A stretch of 64,000 bases of DNA from an uncultured Eubacteriales bacterium (GCA_948467545.1 CAOKER010000003.1:1-64000); one strand, 5' to 3'; positions 17,185 to 27,225 are shown, numbered from the stretch's first letter. A program made the numbers and translations. Notes: generated by a model not told the origin, from the letters alone.

Positions 17185-19128
17185 TCAGTCTTTCATTGTA
17201 ATCTCGTAAAGCTCCATCAGGCGCTCTTCAAGAGCGTCTTTTTTTGCGCACAGCTCCGAGACGACAGTGTAATCGCTTGCTTCGTCGCCCGAAAGTCTGC
17301 CTTCGATCTCCGTAAGCTCCGACTCAATTTTTTTGCATTCTTCCTTCGCCCGGCGGATGAGGTTTTCTTCTTTTCTGCGCTGTGCCGTGATCCGCTTGTT
17401 TTCAAGGTACGTCTTCTTGGAATCGCTCTCGGATTGAATTTCCTCGTTGTCCGAAGCTGTTTCTGTTCTGTATTTCTCGCAAAAACGCGTATATTCTTCA
17501 TAGCTGCCGCGGAAGTCAAAAATTCCGCAGGTTCTGATACTGCTGTTTTTGTCGTTTATATTGCCTCCGCCGTTTTTTTCGGGCGGAATGCCGAAGGACA
17601 GAATTCTTGTGGCTAATTTTGAAGTGAAATATCGGTCGTGCGATACTGCAAGTATTGTACCGTCAAACTGAGAAAGGGCATTTTCAAGAGCTTCTCTCGA
17701 AGGTATATCAAGGTGATTCGTCGGCTCGTCAAGAATCAGGAGATTCATTTTTGAAAGCATGAGTTTTGTAAGCGTGAGTCTTGCTCTCTCTCCGCCCGAC
17801 AGCACTCCGACCTGCTTTGCAACGTCGTCTCCCCTGAATAGAAACTGAGCCAAAGCGGAGCGCAGCTCCGTCTGAGACAGCTTGGGATATGAATTCCAAA
17901 TTTCATCAAGTACGGTCAGGCTGTCGCTGAGCTGCTGGTTTTCCTGATCATAATATCCCACCGTTACATTGTAACCCAATTCGGCGCTGCCGGCGTCCGG
18001 CTTAAGGCGGTCCGCTATAATTTTCAGAAGCGTCGACTTTCCGCAGCCGTTCGGGCCGCATACAAAGACTCTTTCCTTTTTTTCAATAAGAAAACTCAGA
18101 TTATCAAAAAGCGGTTTTCCGGGAACAAACTGTTTTTTAAGACCTCTTGCCCGTATCACCTCGCCGCCGCTTTCTCCGCTTTTGTCAAAACGCATACGTG
18201 CCGAAGCGGGTTCTTCTTTCGGCTTTTCTATGCGCTGCATTTTCGCAAGCTGCTTTTCGCGGCTTTCCGCGGCAATTATATTCCGCTCCCTGTTCCATCG
18301 GCGCTGCTGTTCGATGTATGCTTCTATGCGGGCGATTTCGCGCTGCTGATTTTTATAATGTCTTTCAAGTATAACACGGTCGTTTTTCTTTTGCTCGGAA
18401 AATGAAGAATAATTTCCGACATATATTTTTCCGCGGCCGTATTCGATTTCGAGAATCTTTGTACAAACGCGGTCAAGAAAAAAGCGGTCGTGCGAGACCG
18501 TAATGACGGTTTTTTTGTATTTTGACAAAAAATCCTCAAGCCAAAACATTGTGTCTGCGTCAAGGTGATTTGTCGGTTCGTCCAGCAGCATTATATCAGG
18601 TTCGGCGAGCAATAGCTTTACAAGTGCCAGCCTTGTTTTTTGTCCGCCGGAGAGGTTTTCGGTTTTTAGGCTGAACATATCCTCGGTAAAACCGAAACGC
18701 AAAAGCATTCCGCGGCATTTGCTGCGATACAGCAGTCCGCCCGCCTCCCTGAACTTCTCGTAGAGCGAGGAATACTGTACTGCGGCGTCGGGATTTCCCG
18801 ATTCGGCTTTTTTTTGAAGAGCTTCAAGCTCAAGTTCCGATTTGACAAGCGATGAAAAAACCGATAAAAGCTCGCTCAGTATATCGTTTTCGGGGTTTAG
18901 CGCCAAATGCTGGTCAAGAACGGCGACGCCATGGTTTTTTGCGACATATATATTTCCGCCGTCCGGCTTATATTCTCCGGTGATTATACGTAAAAGGCTT
19001 GACTTTCCGGCTCCGTTCACTCCGACTATACCGAGTTTGTCTCCTTCATTAAGAGAAAAATTAATTCCGTCCAAAACCGTCTCTCCGCCAAAAGAGAGGG
19101 AAATATTTTCAGCTCCGATTGATATCAT
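17185..19128 (-). CDS. ABC-F family ATPase
   Basis: A 647-residue soluble protein with two ABC domains and no membrane segment. Domain 1: GVNGAGKSS, signature LSGGQKTRLAL, Walker B MLLDEPTNHLD. Domain 2: GPNGCGKST, LSGGERARLTL, LILDEPTNHLD. They are joined by a helical P-site tRNA interaction linker (about 240-320, rich in R/E/Q) and followed by a C-terminal coiled coil (about 550-647), as in YdiF/Uup relatives. ABC-F proteins act on the ribosome, in translation or in antibiotic protection; which applies cannot be told from sequence. Monocistronic by context; AAGGAG lies 16 nt before the ATG, rather far. Confidence 0.92.
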   Translation of the reverse strand: MISIGAENISLSFGGETVLDGINFSLNEGDKLGIVGVNGAGKSSLLRIITGEYKPDGGNIYVAKNHGVAVLDQHLALNPENDILSELLSVFSSLVKSELELEALQKKAESGNPDAAVQYSSLYEKFREAGGLLYRSKCRGMLLRFGFTEDMFSLKTENLSGGQKTRLALVKLLLAEPDIMLLDEPTNHLDADTMFWLEDFLSKYKKTVITVSHDRFFLDRVCTKILEIEYGRGKIYVGNYSSFSEQKKNDRVILERHYKNQQREIARIEAYIEQQRRWNRERNIIAAESREKQLAKMQRIEKPKEEPASARMRFDKSGESGGEVIRARGLKKQFVPGKPLFDNLSFLIEKKERVFVCGPNGCGKSTLLKIIADRLKPDAGSAELGYNVTVGYYDQENQQLSDSLTVLDEIWNSYPKLSQTELRSALAQFLFRGDDVAKQVGVLSGGERARLTLTKLMLSKMNLLILDEPTNHLDIPSREALENALSQFDGTILAVSHDRYFTSKLATRILSFGIPPEKNGGGNINDKNSSIRTCGIFDFRGSYEEYTRFCEKYRTETASDNEEIQSESDSKKTYLENKRITAQRRKEENLIRRAKEECKKIESELTEIEGRLSGDEASDYTVVSELCAKKDALEERLMELYEITMKD

Positions 19129-19173
19129 ATTCCGATTTAATTTTCTCCTTCCGGTTCTTTATTTTATCATATA

Positions 19174-19268
19174 AATTGCGGACGAATCGCCGAATTACGG
19201 ACGAACCGTTAAATTGCGGACGAATCGCCGAATTACGGATGAACCGCTGAATTACGGACGAACCGCGG
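19174..19268. repeat. 19-bp minisatellite, five units
   Basis: Units begin at 19174, 19193, 19212, 19231 and 19250 with consensus AATTRCGGAYGAAYCGYYG, just upstream of the ABC-F gene. The rest of 19269-19406 holds a small GC-rich hairpin and no gene. Confidence 0.93.
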
Positions 19269-19406
19269 TGCTTTGCGGTTTTGCTTTGCGAAATCGCTGT
19301 CGTCGGCAGCGAAACAAAACCCGCTTATCGAAAAGCGTGGCTTTGCACGGCTTTGAGATTATTTTGTCATACTGTCATGTGCAGGCTGTCAAGCGAACTG
19401 TTACCG

Positions 19407-19811
19407 TTATTTTTCGGACTTGACTTTTGCACCGCAGCGGCGGCAGATTTCTGTTTTTACTCCCAAGGAAGCACCGCAAACCGGGCACACGTTTTTTACC
19501 TCCGCTTTTCTCAGCAGCCCGTCAAGACGGGCTATTTCGGCGGCTGCTTCCTCGATCTCTCGGCATGTATTTTCCTCGTCCGATTTAAAATTGAAGAAAT
19601 CCGGCTGCTGCTGTTCTTTTTTCTCATCTTCGTTTTTCTTCATATACTCGTAATAACTGCGTCCGAGCTTTTCGTATGCGTTGTCCGAGCGTTTTGTGGC
19701 TCTTGAGAGCTCATAGCGGAGACGCGCGACTTCGCTGAATCTGTCGGCGTAGCCGAATGCTGTATCGGCCGCGTCGGATATTTTTTTAATAAAGTTATCA
19801 AAAGTACTCAT
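19407..19811 (-). CDS. Small coiled-coil protein with C-terminal zinc ribbon
   Basis: A 134-residue soluble protein, not assigned to a named family. The first about 100 residues are helical and charged with heptad-like spacing (coiled coil likely). The last about 30 contain two CxxC knuckles (CPVCGAS and CRRCGAK), a zinc ribbon. The start at 19811 has AAAGGA 11 nt upstream; an upstream ATG at 19847 has no site. It lies 57 bp downstream of the transglycosylase gene and may be in its operon. Similar small zinc-ribbon proteins are common in clostridia; function unknown. Confidence 0.75.
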   Translation of the reverse strand: MSTFDNFIKKISDAADTAFGYADRFSEVARLRYELSRATKRSDNAYEKLGRSYYEYMKKNEDEKKEQQQPDFFNFKSDEENTCREIEEAAAEIARLDGLLRKAEVKNVCPVCGASLGVKTEICRRCGAKVKSEK

Positions 19812-19868
19812 AATAACTGTCGTCCTTTTCCCAAATCCAAAATTCATATGCGTATTTTTCGAGAAGCT

Positions 19869-20468
19869 TCATTTTTCGAGAAGCTTTCTGTATTCGGTTA
19901 CATTTTTTGAAACGCGCTTGACATACTGAGCGGTTTCAGGATACGGAATATTCACAAGCTTGCCGTCCTTTGTTATTTCATTGTCCGAGAGCCAGCTGTT
20001 TACGCGGGAACGGCCGGCGTTATATGCGGCGTACGCCGTATCCCACGATCCGAATTCTTCATAAAGAATCGACAGAAAATATGTCCCGTATTTTATGTTT
20101 GTCTCAGGATCATACAGCTTATCTGTCGGTATATCTTCGCCGTTTTTGGACAGAAGCCACCAAAAGGTTTCTTTTGTTATCTGCATCAGTCCCATTGCTC
20201 CCGCACCGGAAAGAGCTGACGAATCAAACGAGCTCTCCGTGTTTATCACGGCATATACAATCTCTTTCGGAACGGAGTATTCATCCGAATATTTTTCGAT
20301 ATATTCTTCATAGAGCAGGGGATGCGTTACTCTCGTGTAGAAGCCTTTCATTTGAAACGCTGCATTTATAAGAGCGGCGGCCGCAAGAACGATAAGAAGA
20401 CCTATGACAAAGGTTTTCCGTCCGCACGGTTTCCGCGTTTCGATTTTTTCGTTTAATTGTTCTGACAA
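19869..20468 (-). CDS. Membrane-anchored lytic transglycosylase (SLT domain)
   Basis: A 199-residue protein: short cytoplasmic end, one transmembrane anchor (about 19-40), then an SLT domain. The catalytic Glu lies in NTESSFD and is followed by the conserved SGAGAMGLMQI and AAYNAGRSRV motifs. It cleaves the MurNAc-GlcNAc bond of peptidoglycan outside the membrane. Its start overlaps the end of coaE by 16 bp, so it is translated from the same message. An 18-bp direct duplication spans the stop codon, copying the last codons into the 3' UTR. Confidence 0.92.
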   Translation of the reverse strand: MSEQLNEKIETRKPCGRKTFVIGLLIVLAAAALINAAFQMKGFYTRVTHPLLYEEYIEKYSDEYSVPKEIVYAVINTESSFDSSALSGAGAMGLMQITKETFWWLLSKNGEDIPTDKLYDPETNIKYGTYFLSILYEEFGSWDTAYAAYNAGRSRVNSWLSDNEITKDGKLVNIPYPETAQYVKRVSKNVTEYRKLLEK

Positions 20469-21106
20469 TTGTCTACCCCGCTGTCTGTGCGGTCTGTGCC
20501 GCCTGTTCTGATTCGGATGTCGTGTAATATTTCGGCGATTTGTCTTCGTATATCAAGTCCGTCGTTATTTATGATTACGTAGTCCGAATTTTCTTTAAAA
20601 AAACTGTCGGTGTGCTGAACGCTTATTCTTGCCTTAATTTGTGTTTCCGTGATTCCGTCTCTTTCCTTAAGTCTTTTTACTCTCTGAGCGTAATCGGCGA
20701 TAACGGAGACAACAAAGTCGCATTCTTTGTCAAATCCGCTCTCAAAAAGCATGGGCGCGTCGACAAGCGCCGCTTCATCTCCGTCTGCCTCTCTTTCGGA
20801 AAGCCATTTTCTGCATTCGCTCAGAACATATTTATGTGTTGTTTTATTAAGATATTTCAAGTCCTTTTCCGCGCCGCGGGCAAAAACGATCTGCGAGAGT
20901 CTGACTCGATTCAAACTGCCGTCAGGCTTTAATATTTCATTTCCGAAATATTCGGAAAGCTCCGCAAGACACGGAGAATCGGGAGTTGATACTATACCGT
21001 GATATATTTTATCTGCATCCGCCGATTTGATTCCGAAGTCCGAAAAAATTCTGCAGATGTATCCCTTTCCGCATCCGCTTCCTCCCGTAAGTCCGATCAC
21101 AACCAT
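20453..21106 (-). CDS. coaE: Dephospho-CoA kinase
   Basis: A 217-residue P-loop kinase for the last step of CoA synthesis (dephospho-CoA plus ATP to CoA). The Walker A GLTGGSGCGKG starts at residue 5, followed by the DADKIYH motif, DAPMLFESG and the lid RLKERDGIT. Length is typical. First gene of a coaE-transglycosylase(-zinc ribbon) transcript with a good promoter at 21160-21188. About 15 residues at the C-terminus overlap the next gene. Confidence 0.95.
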   Translation of the reverse strand: MVVIGLTGGSGCGKGYICRIFSDFGIKSADADKIYHGIVSTPDSPCLAELSEYFGNEILKPDGSLNRVRLSQIVFARGAEKDLKYLNKTTHKYVLSECRKWLSEREADGDEAALVDAPMLFESGFDKECDFVVSVIADYAQRVKRLKERDGITETQIKARISVQHTDSFFKENSDYVIINNDGLDIRRQIAEILHDIRIRTGGTDRTDSGVDNCQNN

Positions 21107-21159
21107 CTTATGCTCAGCACCTCTGACACTAAATCGTATTATCTTTCACATGTATCTTT

Positions 21160-21188
21160 ATTATAAAACAAATTTTCTTATTTTACAA
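21160..21188 (-). promoter_or_regulatory. Sigma-A promoter of coaE
   Basis: TTGTAA (21183-21188), 17-bp spacer, TATAAT (21160-21165) on the minus strand. Confidence 0.8.
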
Positions 21189-21228
21189 TAGAAATTTGGA
21201 AAAGCCATGAAAAATATACAAATAACAC

Positions 21229-21257
21229 TTGCATTTTGTCTTTATATTTGATATACT
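21229..21257 (+). promoter_or_regulatory. Sigma-A promoter of the pseudokinase gene
   Basis: TTGCAT (21229-21234), 17-bp spacer, TATACT (21252-21257); divergent from the coaE promoter. GAGGG lies 8 nt before the ATG at 21322. Confidence 0.75.
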
Positions 21258-21321
21258 GCTTTTAAGTATATTTATATTTTGAAAAATAAAATTCATATAT
21301 AAAATCAATGAGGGAAAATCA

Positions 21322-24300
21322 ATGGAAAAGAAAAGCGGAAAAGGAAATCCGGAAACCGTACCTTCGTGCCCTGTTGAGGGCTGGGAGCTGCTTATGCCAA
21401 TATCCGACGGCAGATCGGAGGCTCAGTGGACCGCATGCTCCGACGGAACCGGTCAGCCCGGCGGGATAATGCGGATTTTGCATATACCTGCTTTCAGCGG
21501 AGAAACCGACCTTCTGAGAAGCGGCAATTTTTCGGATGATAAAATAAGGCTTCATTATGAGGAATGCGCGGCGCGCTGTTTATCTGCCGCGGAAAAGCTT
21601 AAAAACGCGGACATGCCGCATATTCCGGAGATTATTGATGTCGCGGCGGAGCCGAATGGGGAATACGGCTTCAATGTATTTATTCTGTCTAAGTATTATC
21701 CGACTTTCAGTGAATATTTTGCCGATAAAAAGGTAAACCGCGCGGTACTTCTTTCGCTTTGCTGTGATATCTGTGACTCGATAAGCGAATACCATTCTCT
21801 CGGACTGTCACATAATAATATTCAGCTGGAGAACGTATATGTAACCGAAGACGGGCGCTGCCTGCTCGGTAATCCCGTCTTTGAGGAACAGCTTATAAGC
21901 CGTCTTCAAAACCCTGAGGACACAAGGCTGCTCCGGTTTATGGCGCCTGAGGTGGCGGGCGGGAAAAGTTATGATATTCGTTCCGATATTTACTCCCTCG
22001 GTCTCACAATGTATTTTAAATTTAATATGAATCGTCTTCCGTTTGTGACGTCCGACAAAGGACTTGTTACACGCAGTGAAGCCGAAAGAGCTATTCTGAA
22101 AAGAATTAAAGGAGAGAAAATTCCGTCTCCGGCAAGGGCGGACGAAAAGCTTTCATCGATTATACTCCGCGCCTGCGCGTATTCCGCGGAGGACAGATAC
22201 GATTCGGCATATGATTTGAGACGCGATATTGCGGAATATGCGGAGCATGCGGGTATAAAATTGCTTGTTCCCGAAACGAGCGCGCCTCTTCCGCAGCAAA
22301 GTCCGCGCCATGAGAGGATTGAGGCAGAGGCAGAGACTGAGGCGAGGGCGGTGGCTGAGACTCAGACTGAGACAGGAACAGAGACAGTCAAAGCGGATAA
22401 AGCGGATTTCTATGATACGCAAACCGATTTTGACGCTCAGCATATTGATATAAGCGGGCCGAAAAATGAGGATATGCGGGACGAGCTTTCGTTTAAATCG
22501 CTTTTTGAAGAAGACGGGAGTGAAGACGGAGAAGACATTTCCGCGGAGACGGGGGAAGCAGAGGTGCCCGCGGAAACAAAAGAGAACGAGAAAGCCGAAG
22601 GAATCAAGAAAGCAGAGGGAACCGAGAAAGCCGAAGGAACCAGGAAATCAAAAGAAACCGAGAAAACAGAAAAGGAAGTAAACGGTGACGAAAATAATGA
22701 CGATAAGGGCGCGGACGGCGCAGAGACTGCAAAAGCTGCGAGAGCTGCGGAGGCTGCGGGGGACGCGGAATTATCCTCTCCGTCAACGTCAAGTATTCCT
22801 TTGCAGAGTCGGCCGCAAAATCCCCCGTTATCGGAAACTCCGCGGGAAATAAAGGAAATAAAGACGGATGACCGGAAAAACGGCGTTTCGGATTTAAACG
22901 GTTATTTTGACGAAGCCGGCAATTTTATACCGGCAGGAACGCTACGATCTGATGATGTGCCTGATAAGGCAGACGAAGAACAGGATGACGCTTCTGATAA
23001 AACAATTAAAACAATAAAAAAATCGAGAGAAAAAAGACTCGGACGGTTTTCCGTCGGCGGCGGAGAAAATGTTGCGGAAAATACAGAAGAAAATCCTGCG
23101 GACGACAGTTTATTCAGCGGTGACATGCCGAAATCCAAAGCTGACGGCATAAAAAAAGAGATACCGATATTTAAAATTGCGATTGCGGCTTTGGCTTTCA
23201 TCGCCGTCCTTGTTTTCGTAATCGTAATGCTTCAGAAATGCAGTCCGTCGGGAGGCAATTCGGATATTCACACAGACGCAGTAAATACAACGGATACCGA
23301 CGGAAATAATAATCAGGGAAGTATTAAAATGCCGGATCTGTCCGGTATGAACAAAGAAGAGGTTTTGAAAGCCCTTTCTGATGCGGGATATGATTTTGAG
23401 CCGATGTTTCTGGGTGATTACAGCTCTCAGATCAAAAACGGCGCCGTAATGAAGCAATATCCCGAAAAGGATTTGCTTTTTGATGCCGATACAACCGTTA
23501 AAGTCACTCTCAGTCTCGGAAAAGCTCCCGATAAGGTACCGGATGTAATAAATTTGTCGTCAGAGGATGCCGCGGGGAGATTGCAGACGCTCGGCTTTAA
23601 GGTAACGGTTCTCCATTCATATTCCGATACGGTTTCGGAAGATAATGTCATTTTACAAAGCATAGCGCCGAACACGGAAATTGTTAAGGACGCCGATATC
23701 TTTATAGTAATCAGCAAAGGCGGCAAGCCTGCCGGTTATACGGAAATAGAAACGATGACGATAGGGGACGGAGTTTTTGCCGTAAAGCCGGGAGACAGTA
23801 AGGAAATCGCATTGTCGATATTTCCGGAAAATGCGGCGGAAAAGGAGGTCTGGTGGACGAGCAGCGCTCCCGATATTGTGTCGATAGACCAAAACGGAAA
23901 GGTAACCGCCCATGCCGTCGGAAGCTCTGAAATCACCGTATATTCCGCGGACGGAGTTCACAGCGGTACATGTACTGTGGAGGTTAAGGAAGATATAATC
24001 AGTGTTGAGAAGATTGGCTTCAGACTGTCGTCCTCGGCGATTTCCGTCGGACAGTCGGAAACACACGCTCCGTGGCTTTATCCTGACAATGTTACAAATA
24101 CATATGTTACATTTTCTTCGAGCAATCCGTCAGTAGTTCGTGTCAACGCTTACGGAACGATAACCGGAGTTACTCCCGGAACCGCTGTGATTACAGCCAG
24201 ATCAAGCGACGGAGGATTTACGGCGTCCTATACCGTAACGGTTACCGTTCCCGACGGAAAATCCGCTGTTCCGCCGCTTATCGGACTGAGTGCCGAAAAT

Positions 24301-25299
24301 GCGGCCGCGTCGGCGGCAGACGCCGGACTTTCATACTCTGTCATTTATGCGGTAAGCGGGACTGTTCCTAAAGGAACCGTCATTTCTCAAAGTATAAATA
24401 CCGGAACTCTTGTTGACGCGGGAACCGTGATTACAATTACCGTCAGCAACGGAAACACAGAGCTCAGCGATTGGACGGAGGTTCTTCCTGACGGTGTTTC
24501 CGCCGCGGAGCAAAAAACGCAGTACTCATACAGAGAAAAGCAGACCGTAACACAGGCGGATTCGCCCGTAAGCGGTTGGACGGTTGACGATTCGCTGACT
24601 TCCTACGGAGCGTGGAGCAGCTTTGGAGAGTGGCAGACCGCTGTCATATCTTCGTCGGACACTGTAAGGGTTGAATCTCAGACCTTTTACAGAAGCCGCA
24701 GCGTCGAGCCGTGGACTGCATGGAGTATGAATCCGATTTTGGAGTCTCCCGATATCACGGTTGAAACCAGAACCGTTTACAGCTCCCGAACATATGAGAC
24801 TATGATACGTGATTATTATACTCAGATTGACGGCTGGTCGTTCCAAAAACAAATTATGTCGCAGATTTTGTGCGACTGGACAATCTCGGAGCCGCCCGAA
24901 GGAGCTCAGAATATTGAATCTGCCACGATAAACGGATCGCTGCATTACAGATGGACAATAGATAAGGTGCAGTATCAGTACATAAGGTATTCGGATTGGA
25001 GCGAATGGTCAACCTCGGCGGCTGACGGAGTAAATACGGAAGTCAGAACCGGTTTGCAGTACAGAAGCAGACCTGCAAATCCCTACGGAGCATGGAGCGG
25101 CTGGACAAGCGCACCGATTTCCCCGTCGGCTTCGCTCGATGTCGAGTCTGAGGTTATGTACAGAAGCAGCACGCGAACGGTGACATATACCTGTTACAGC
25201 TACACCGATTGGTCGGACTGGTCTGACGCCGAGGTAAATGGCGGTCGGGCGGTTGAAGTAAGAACAAGAACTTTATACCGTTATAAAATCGCAGGCTGA
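21322..25299 (+). CDS. Membrane pseudokinase with PASTA, Ig-like (Big2) and Trp-rich extracellular repeats
   Basis: A 1325-residue single-pass protein laid out like a PknB/PrkC sensor kinase. Residues 1 to about 320 follow the Ser/Thr kinase fold (SDIYSLGLTMYF, MAPE near 212), but the glycine loop is absent, the VAIK lysine position reads IMR, the catalytic loop is HNNIQLEN (164-171; HRD Asp is Asn, Lys is Gln), and the DFG site reads LGN (about 182-184). Catalysis is therefore unlikely. An acidic E/A/K/T-rich linker (about 320-610) leads to a transmembrane helix (about 615-638). Outside: PASTA (about 670-735), PASTA (738-803), two Big2-like domains (806-888, 890-975), PASTA (981-1046), then repeats with W(S/T)xW motifs (1047-1325). 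Likely senses peptidoglycan or lipid II; the inside partner is unknown. Confidence 0.88.
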   Translation: MEKKSGKGNPETVPSCPVEGWELLMPISDGRSEAQWTACSDGTGQPGGIMRILHIPAFSGETDLLRSGNFSDDKIRLHYEECAARCLSAAEKLKNADMPHIPEIIDVAAEPNGEYGFNVFILSKYYPTFSEYFADKKVNRAVLLSLCCDICDSISEYHSLGLSHNNIQLENVYVTEDGRCLLGNPVFEEQLISRLQNPEDTRLLRFMAPEVAGGKSYDIRSDIYSLGLTMYFKFNMNRLPFVTSDKGLVTRSEAERAILKRIKGEKIPSPARADEKLSSIILRACAYSAEDRYDSAYDLRRDIAEYAEHAGIKLLVPETSAPLPQQSPRHERIEAEAETEARAVAETQTETGTETVKADKADFYDTQTDFDAQHIDISGPKNEDMRDELSFKSLFEEDGSEDGEDISAETGEAEVPAETKENEKAEGIKKAEGTEKAEGTRKSKETEKTEKEVNGDENNDDKGADGAETAKAARAAEAAGDAELSSPSTSSIPLQSRPQNPPLSETPREIKEIKTDDRKNGVSDLNGYFDEAGNFIPAGTLRSDDVPDKADEEQDDASDKTIKTIKKSREKRLGRFSVGGGENVAENTEENPADDSLFSGDMPKSKADGIKKEIPIFKIAIAALAFIAVLVFVIVMLQKCSPSGGNSDIHTDAVNTTDTDGNNNQGSIKMPDLSGMNKEEVLKALSDAGYDFEPMFLGDYSSQIKNGAVMKQYPEKDLLFDADTTVKVTLSLGKAPDKVPDVINLSSEDAAGRLQTLGFKVTVLHSYSDTVSEDNVILQSIAPNTEIVKDADIFIVISKGGKPAGYTEIETMTIGDGVFAVKPGDSKEIALSIFPENAAEKEVWWTSSAPDIVSIDQNGKVTAHAVGSSEITVYSADGVHSGTCTVEVKEDIISVEKIGFRLSSSAISVGQSETHAPWLYPDNVTNTYVTFSSSNPSVVRVNAYGTITGVTPGTAVITARSSDGGFTASYTVTVTVPDGKSAVPPLIGLSAENAAASAADAGLSYSVIYAVSGTVPKGTVISQSINTGTLVDAGTVITITVSNGNTELSDWTEVLPDGVSAAEQKTQYSYREKQTVTQADSPVSGWTVDDSLTSYGAWSSFGEWQTAVISSSDTVRVESQTFYRSRSVEPWTAWSMNPILESPDITVETRTVYSSRTYETMIRDYYTQIDGWSFQKQIMSQILCDWTISEPPEGAQNIESATINGSLHYRWTIDKVQYQYIRYSDWSEWSTSAADGVNTEVRTGLQYRSRPANPYGAWSGWTSAPISPSASLDVESEVMYRSSTRTVTYTCYSYTDWSDWSDAEVNGGRAVEVRTRTLYRYKIAG

Positions 25300-25315
25300 A
25301 ATTACTGTAATTAAG

Positions 25316-25363
25316 CAGGACTGCCGTGATGAAAAAATCATCTGCGGCAGTCCTGAATTTTTT
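25316..25363 (+). terminator. Terminator of the pseudokinase gene
   Basis: An 11-bp perfect outer stem (CAGGACTGCCG) plus an inner GATG/CATC stem, followed by TTTTTT (25358-25363). It also separates the convergent cardiolipin synthase gene. Confidence 0.92.
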
Positions 25364-25410
25364 ATGGAAGCATATGAATTGTATTTGTAATAAAAACCGA
25401 GTGACGGCAA

Positions 25411-26979
25411 TTACATCATAGGAGCGAATATGCGGAATATCTTCTGCAGAAGCCCGACAAAAAAATTACATTTGCAGTCTTCTTCGGTTATTTTTTTACA
25501 GTTTTCAAGCGTATTCAGAAAATCTTTCTTTATTTCCGATATTGCAGATCCTCCGCTGATTCGTATTCCGCATTCAAAATGCATGTACAGACTTCTGAAA
25601 TCAAGATTTGTCGTTCCGACGGTTGCTACGGCGTCGTCCGACACAAAAGTCTTTGAGTGTATAAAGCCGCTTGAATACTCGTAGATTTGAACACCGGCTT
25701 TGATAAGTTCCCTGTAATATGACTGTGTGGTAATATGAACGATAAGCTTGTCCCATTTGTAAGGAGTTACGATTCTTACGTCGACTCCGCTTTTGGCTGC
25801 AAGGGTAAGAGCCGTTACAAGGCTTTCGTTAATAACAAGATACGGCGTGTTGATATACAGATATTTTTTTGCGCCGTCGATTATCTGCAGATATACGTGT
25901 TCTCCGACATTTTCAGAGTCAAGAGGAGAATCCGAATACGGCTGTATATAACCGTCGCACGGAATATCGCATTTTTTATCCTTCCACGGGTAAAATTTTG
26001 CAAAATCTTCCGCCTCTTTGGTGCAAAGCGCCCACATTTGCAGGAAGAATACTGTGAAACTCCAAGCGGCGTCGCCGCGCACCATTACGGAAGCGTCTTT
26101 CCAATGACCGTATTTTTCATATGCGTTTATATATTCATCGGCAAGGTTTATCCCGCCCGTAAATGCCGTTTTCCCGTCTATAACGGCAATTTTTCTGTGG
26201 TCTCTGTTGTTCTGTTCCGATACCAAAAAGGGACGGAAAGGATTGAAAACACAGCATTTTATACCAAGCTTCCGCATCTGCTCCGGAAAGTCCTTGGGCA
26301 GCGTCAGGAAACAGCCTATATCGTCGTACAGCAGGCGGACGTCAACTCCGTTTTCCGCTTTTTCTTTTAAAATATCAAGAATGGAATTCCACATTATACC
26401 TTCCTGAATAATAAAATATTCCATAAAGATATAATGCTCCGCTTTTTTTAACTCTTCGAGCATATACTTGAATTTTACCTCTCCCGGAGAAAGATATTTT
26501 GTCTGTGAATGTGCGTATACCGGGAAGCCTGCCGATTTTTCAAGATATTTGATTGCTGTCATTTGGTCAGGATAATCCGACACGGCATTTTCCATACTGC
26601 TTTCCGACATAAAAAACAGGGGACGCGTATCGTTTTCTATTGTATTGCTCATTTTTCTGAAGCTTTTTGTTGAACTTTGAAAATGAAACATCAGATACAT
26701 AAGTCCGCCGAAAACGGGAACGACAAGAATACACATAATCCACAGAAGGCAAAGCGCCTCATTGTCCTGCTTGGATGCAATCAATACGGCAACGGCAATA
26801 CTTGTAAAGGAAAGTATTACCGAAACGATTTCGGAAGCTTTGCTGCTGCTGTAAAGCAGATAAAATATTATAATTACCTGCAGCAAAAGCGTGAGTATAA
26901 CAAAAAGTCGTTGAAAATATCTTGCGCGAAGCCATTTTTTATGCATCTTACGGCGAGGGTTTCCGTTTTGTTTTCCCAT
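25411..26979 (-). CDS. cls: Cardiolipin synthase (PLD superfamily)
   Basis: A 522-residue membrane enzyme that condenses two phosphatidylglycerols to cardiolipin plus glycerol. Two N-terminal transmembrane helices (about 20-45 and 70-95, PLDc_N region) precede two HKD motifs: DHRKIAVIDGKTAFTGG and IHSKTFVSDDAVATVGTTN. Length matches the Cls family. The ATG at 26979 has GGAAGGG 13 nt upstream, somewhat distant. It stands alone, convergent with the pseudokinase gene. Confidence 0.94.
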   Translation of the reverse strand: MGKQNGNPRRKMHKKWLRARYFQRLFVILTLLLQVIIIFYLLYSSSKASEIVSVILSFTSIAVAVLIASKQDNEALCLLWIMCILVVPVFGGLMYLMFHFQSSTKSFRKMSNTIENDTRPLFFMSESSMENAVSDYPDQMTAIKYLEKSAGFPVYAHSQTKYLSPGEVKFKYMLEELKKAEHYIFMEYFIIQEGIMWNSILDILKEKAENGVDVRLLYDDIGCFLTLPKDFPEQMRKLGIKCCVFNPFRPFLVSEQNNRDHRKIAVIDGKTAFTGGINLADEYINAYEKYGHWKDASVMVRGDAAWSFTVFFLQMWALCTKEAEDFAKFYPWKDKKCDIPCDGYIQPYSDSPLDSENVGEHVYLQIIDGAKKYLYINTPYLVINESLVTALTLAAKSGVDVRIVTPYKWDKLIVHITTQSYYRELIKAGVQIYEYSSGFIHSKTFVSDDAVATVGTTNLDFRSLYMHFECGIRISGGSAISEIKKDFLNTLENCKKITEEDCKCNFFVGLLQKIFRIFAPMM

Positions 26980-27076
26980 AAAAACTACCGTGCCCTTCCT
27001 GCGTTTTTCTCATAAGAATATTATATAACAGTTTTTTATAAAAATCAAACAAAAAATCCGCGATTCTGTGATCCGC

Positions 27077-27225
27077 GGCATCGCGGTCCTGTTGTATGAG
27101 GCATCGCAACCTTGTGGTATTAGGTATCGCGGTCCTATGGTACGAGGCATCGCAACCTTGTGGTACAAGGTATTGCGCCCTGTGGTACTGCGGCCTTGCG
27201 GCACCGCGCCCTGCGTGTACCCAAT
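27077..27225. repeat. 23-bp minisatellite, five clear units plus worn copies
   Basis: Units begin at 27077, 27100, 27123, 27146 and 27169 (consensus GGYATCGCRRYCYTRTGGTAYRA), then decay to about 27225. The array fills much of the gap between the cardiolipin synthase and P-type ATPase genes. Confidence 0.93.
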
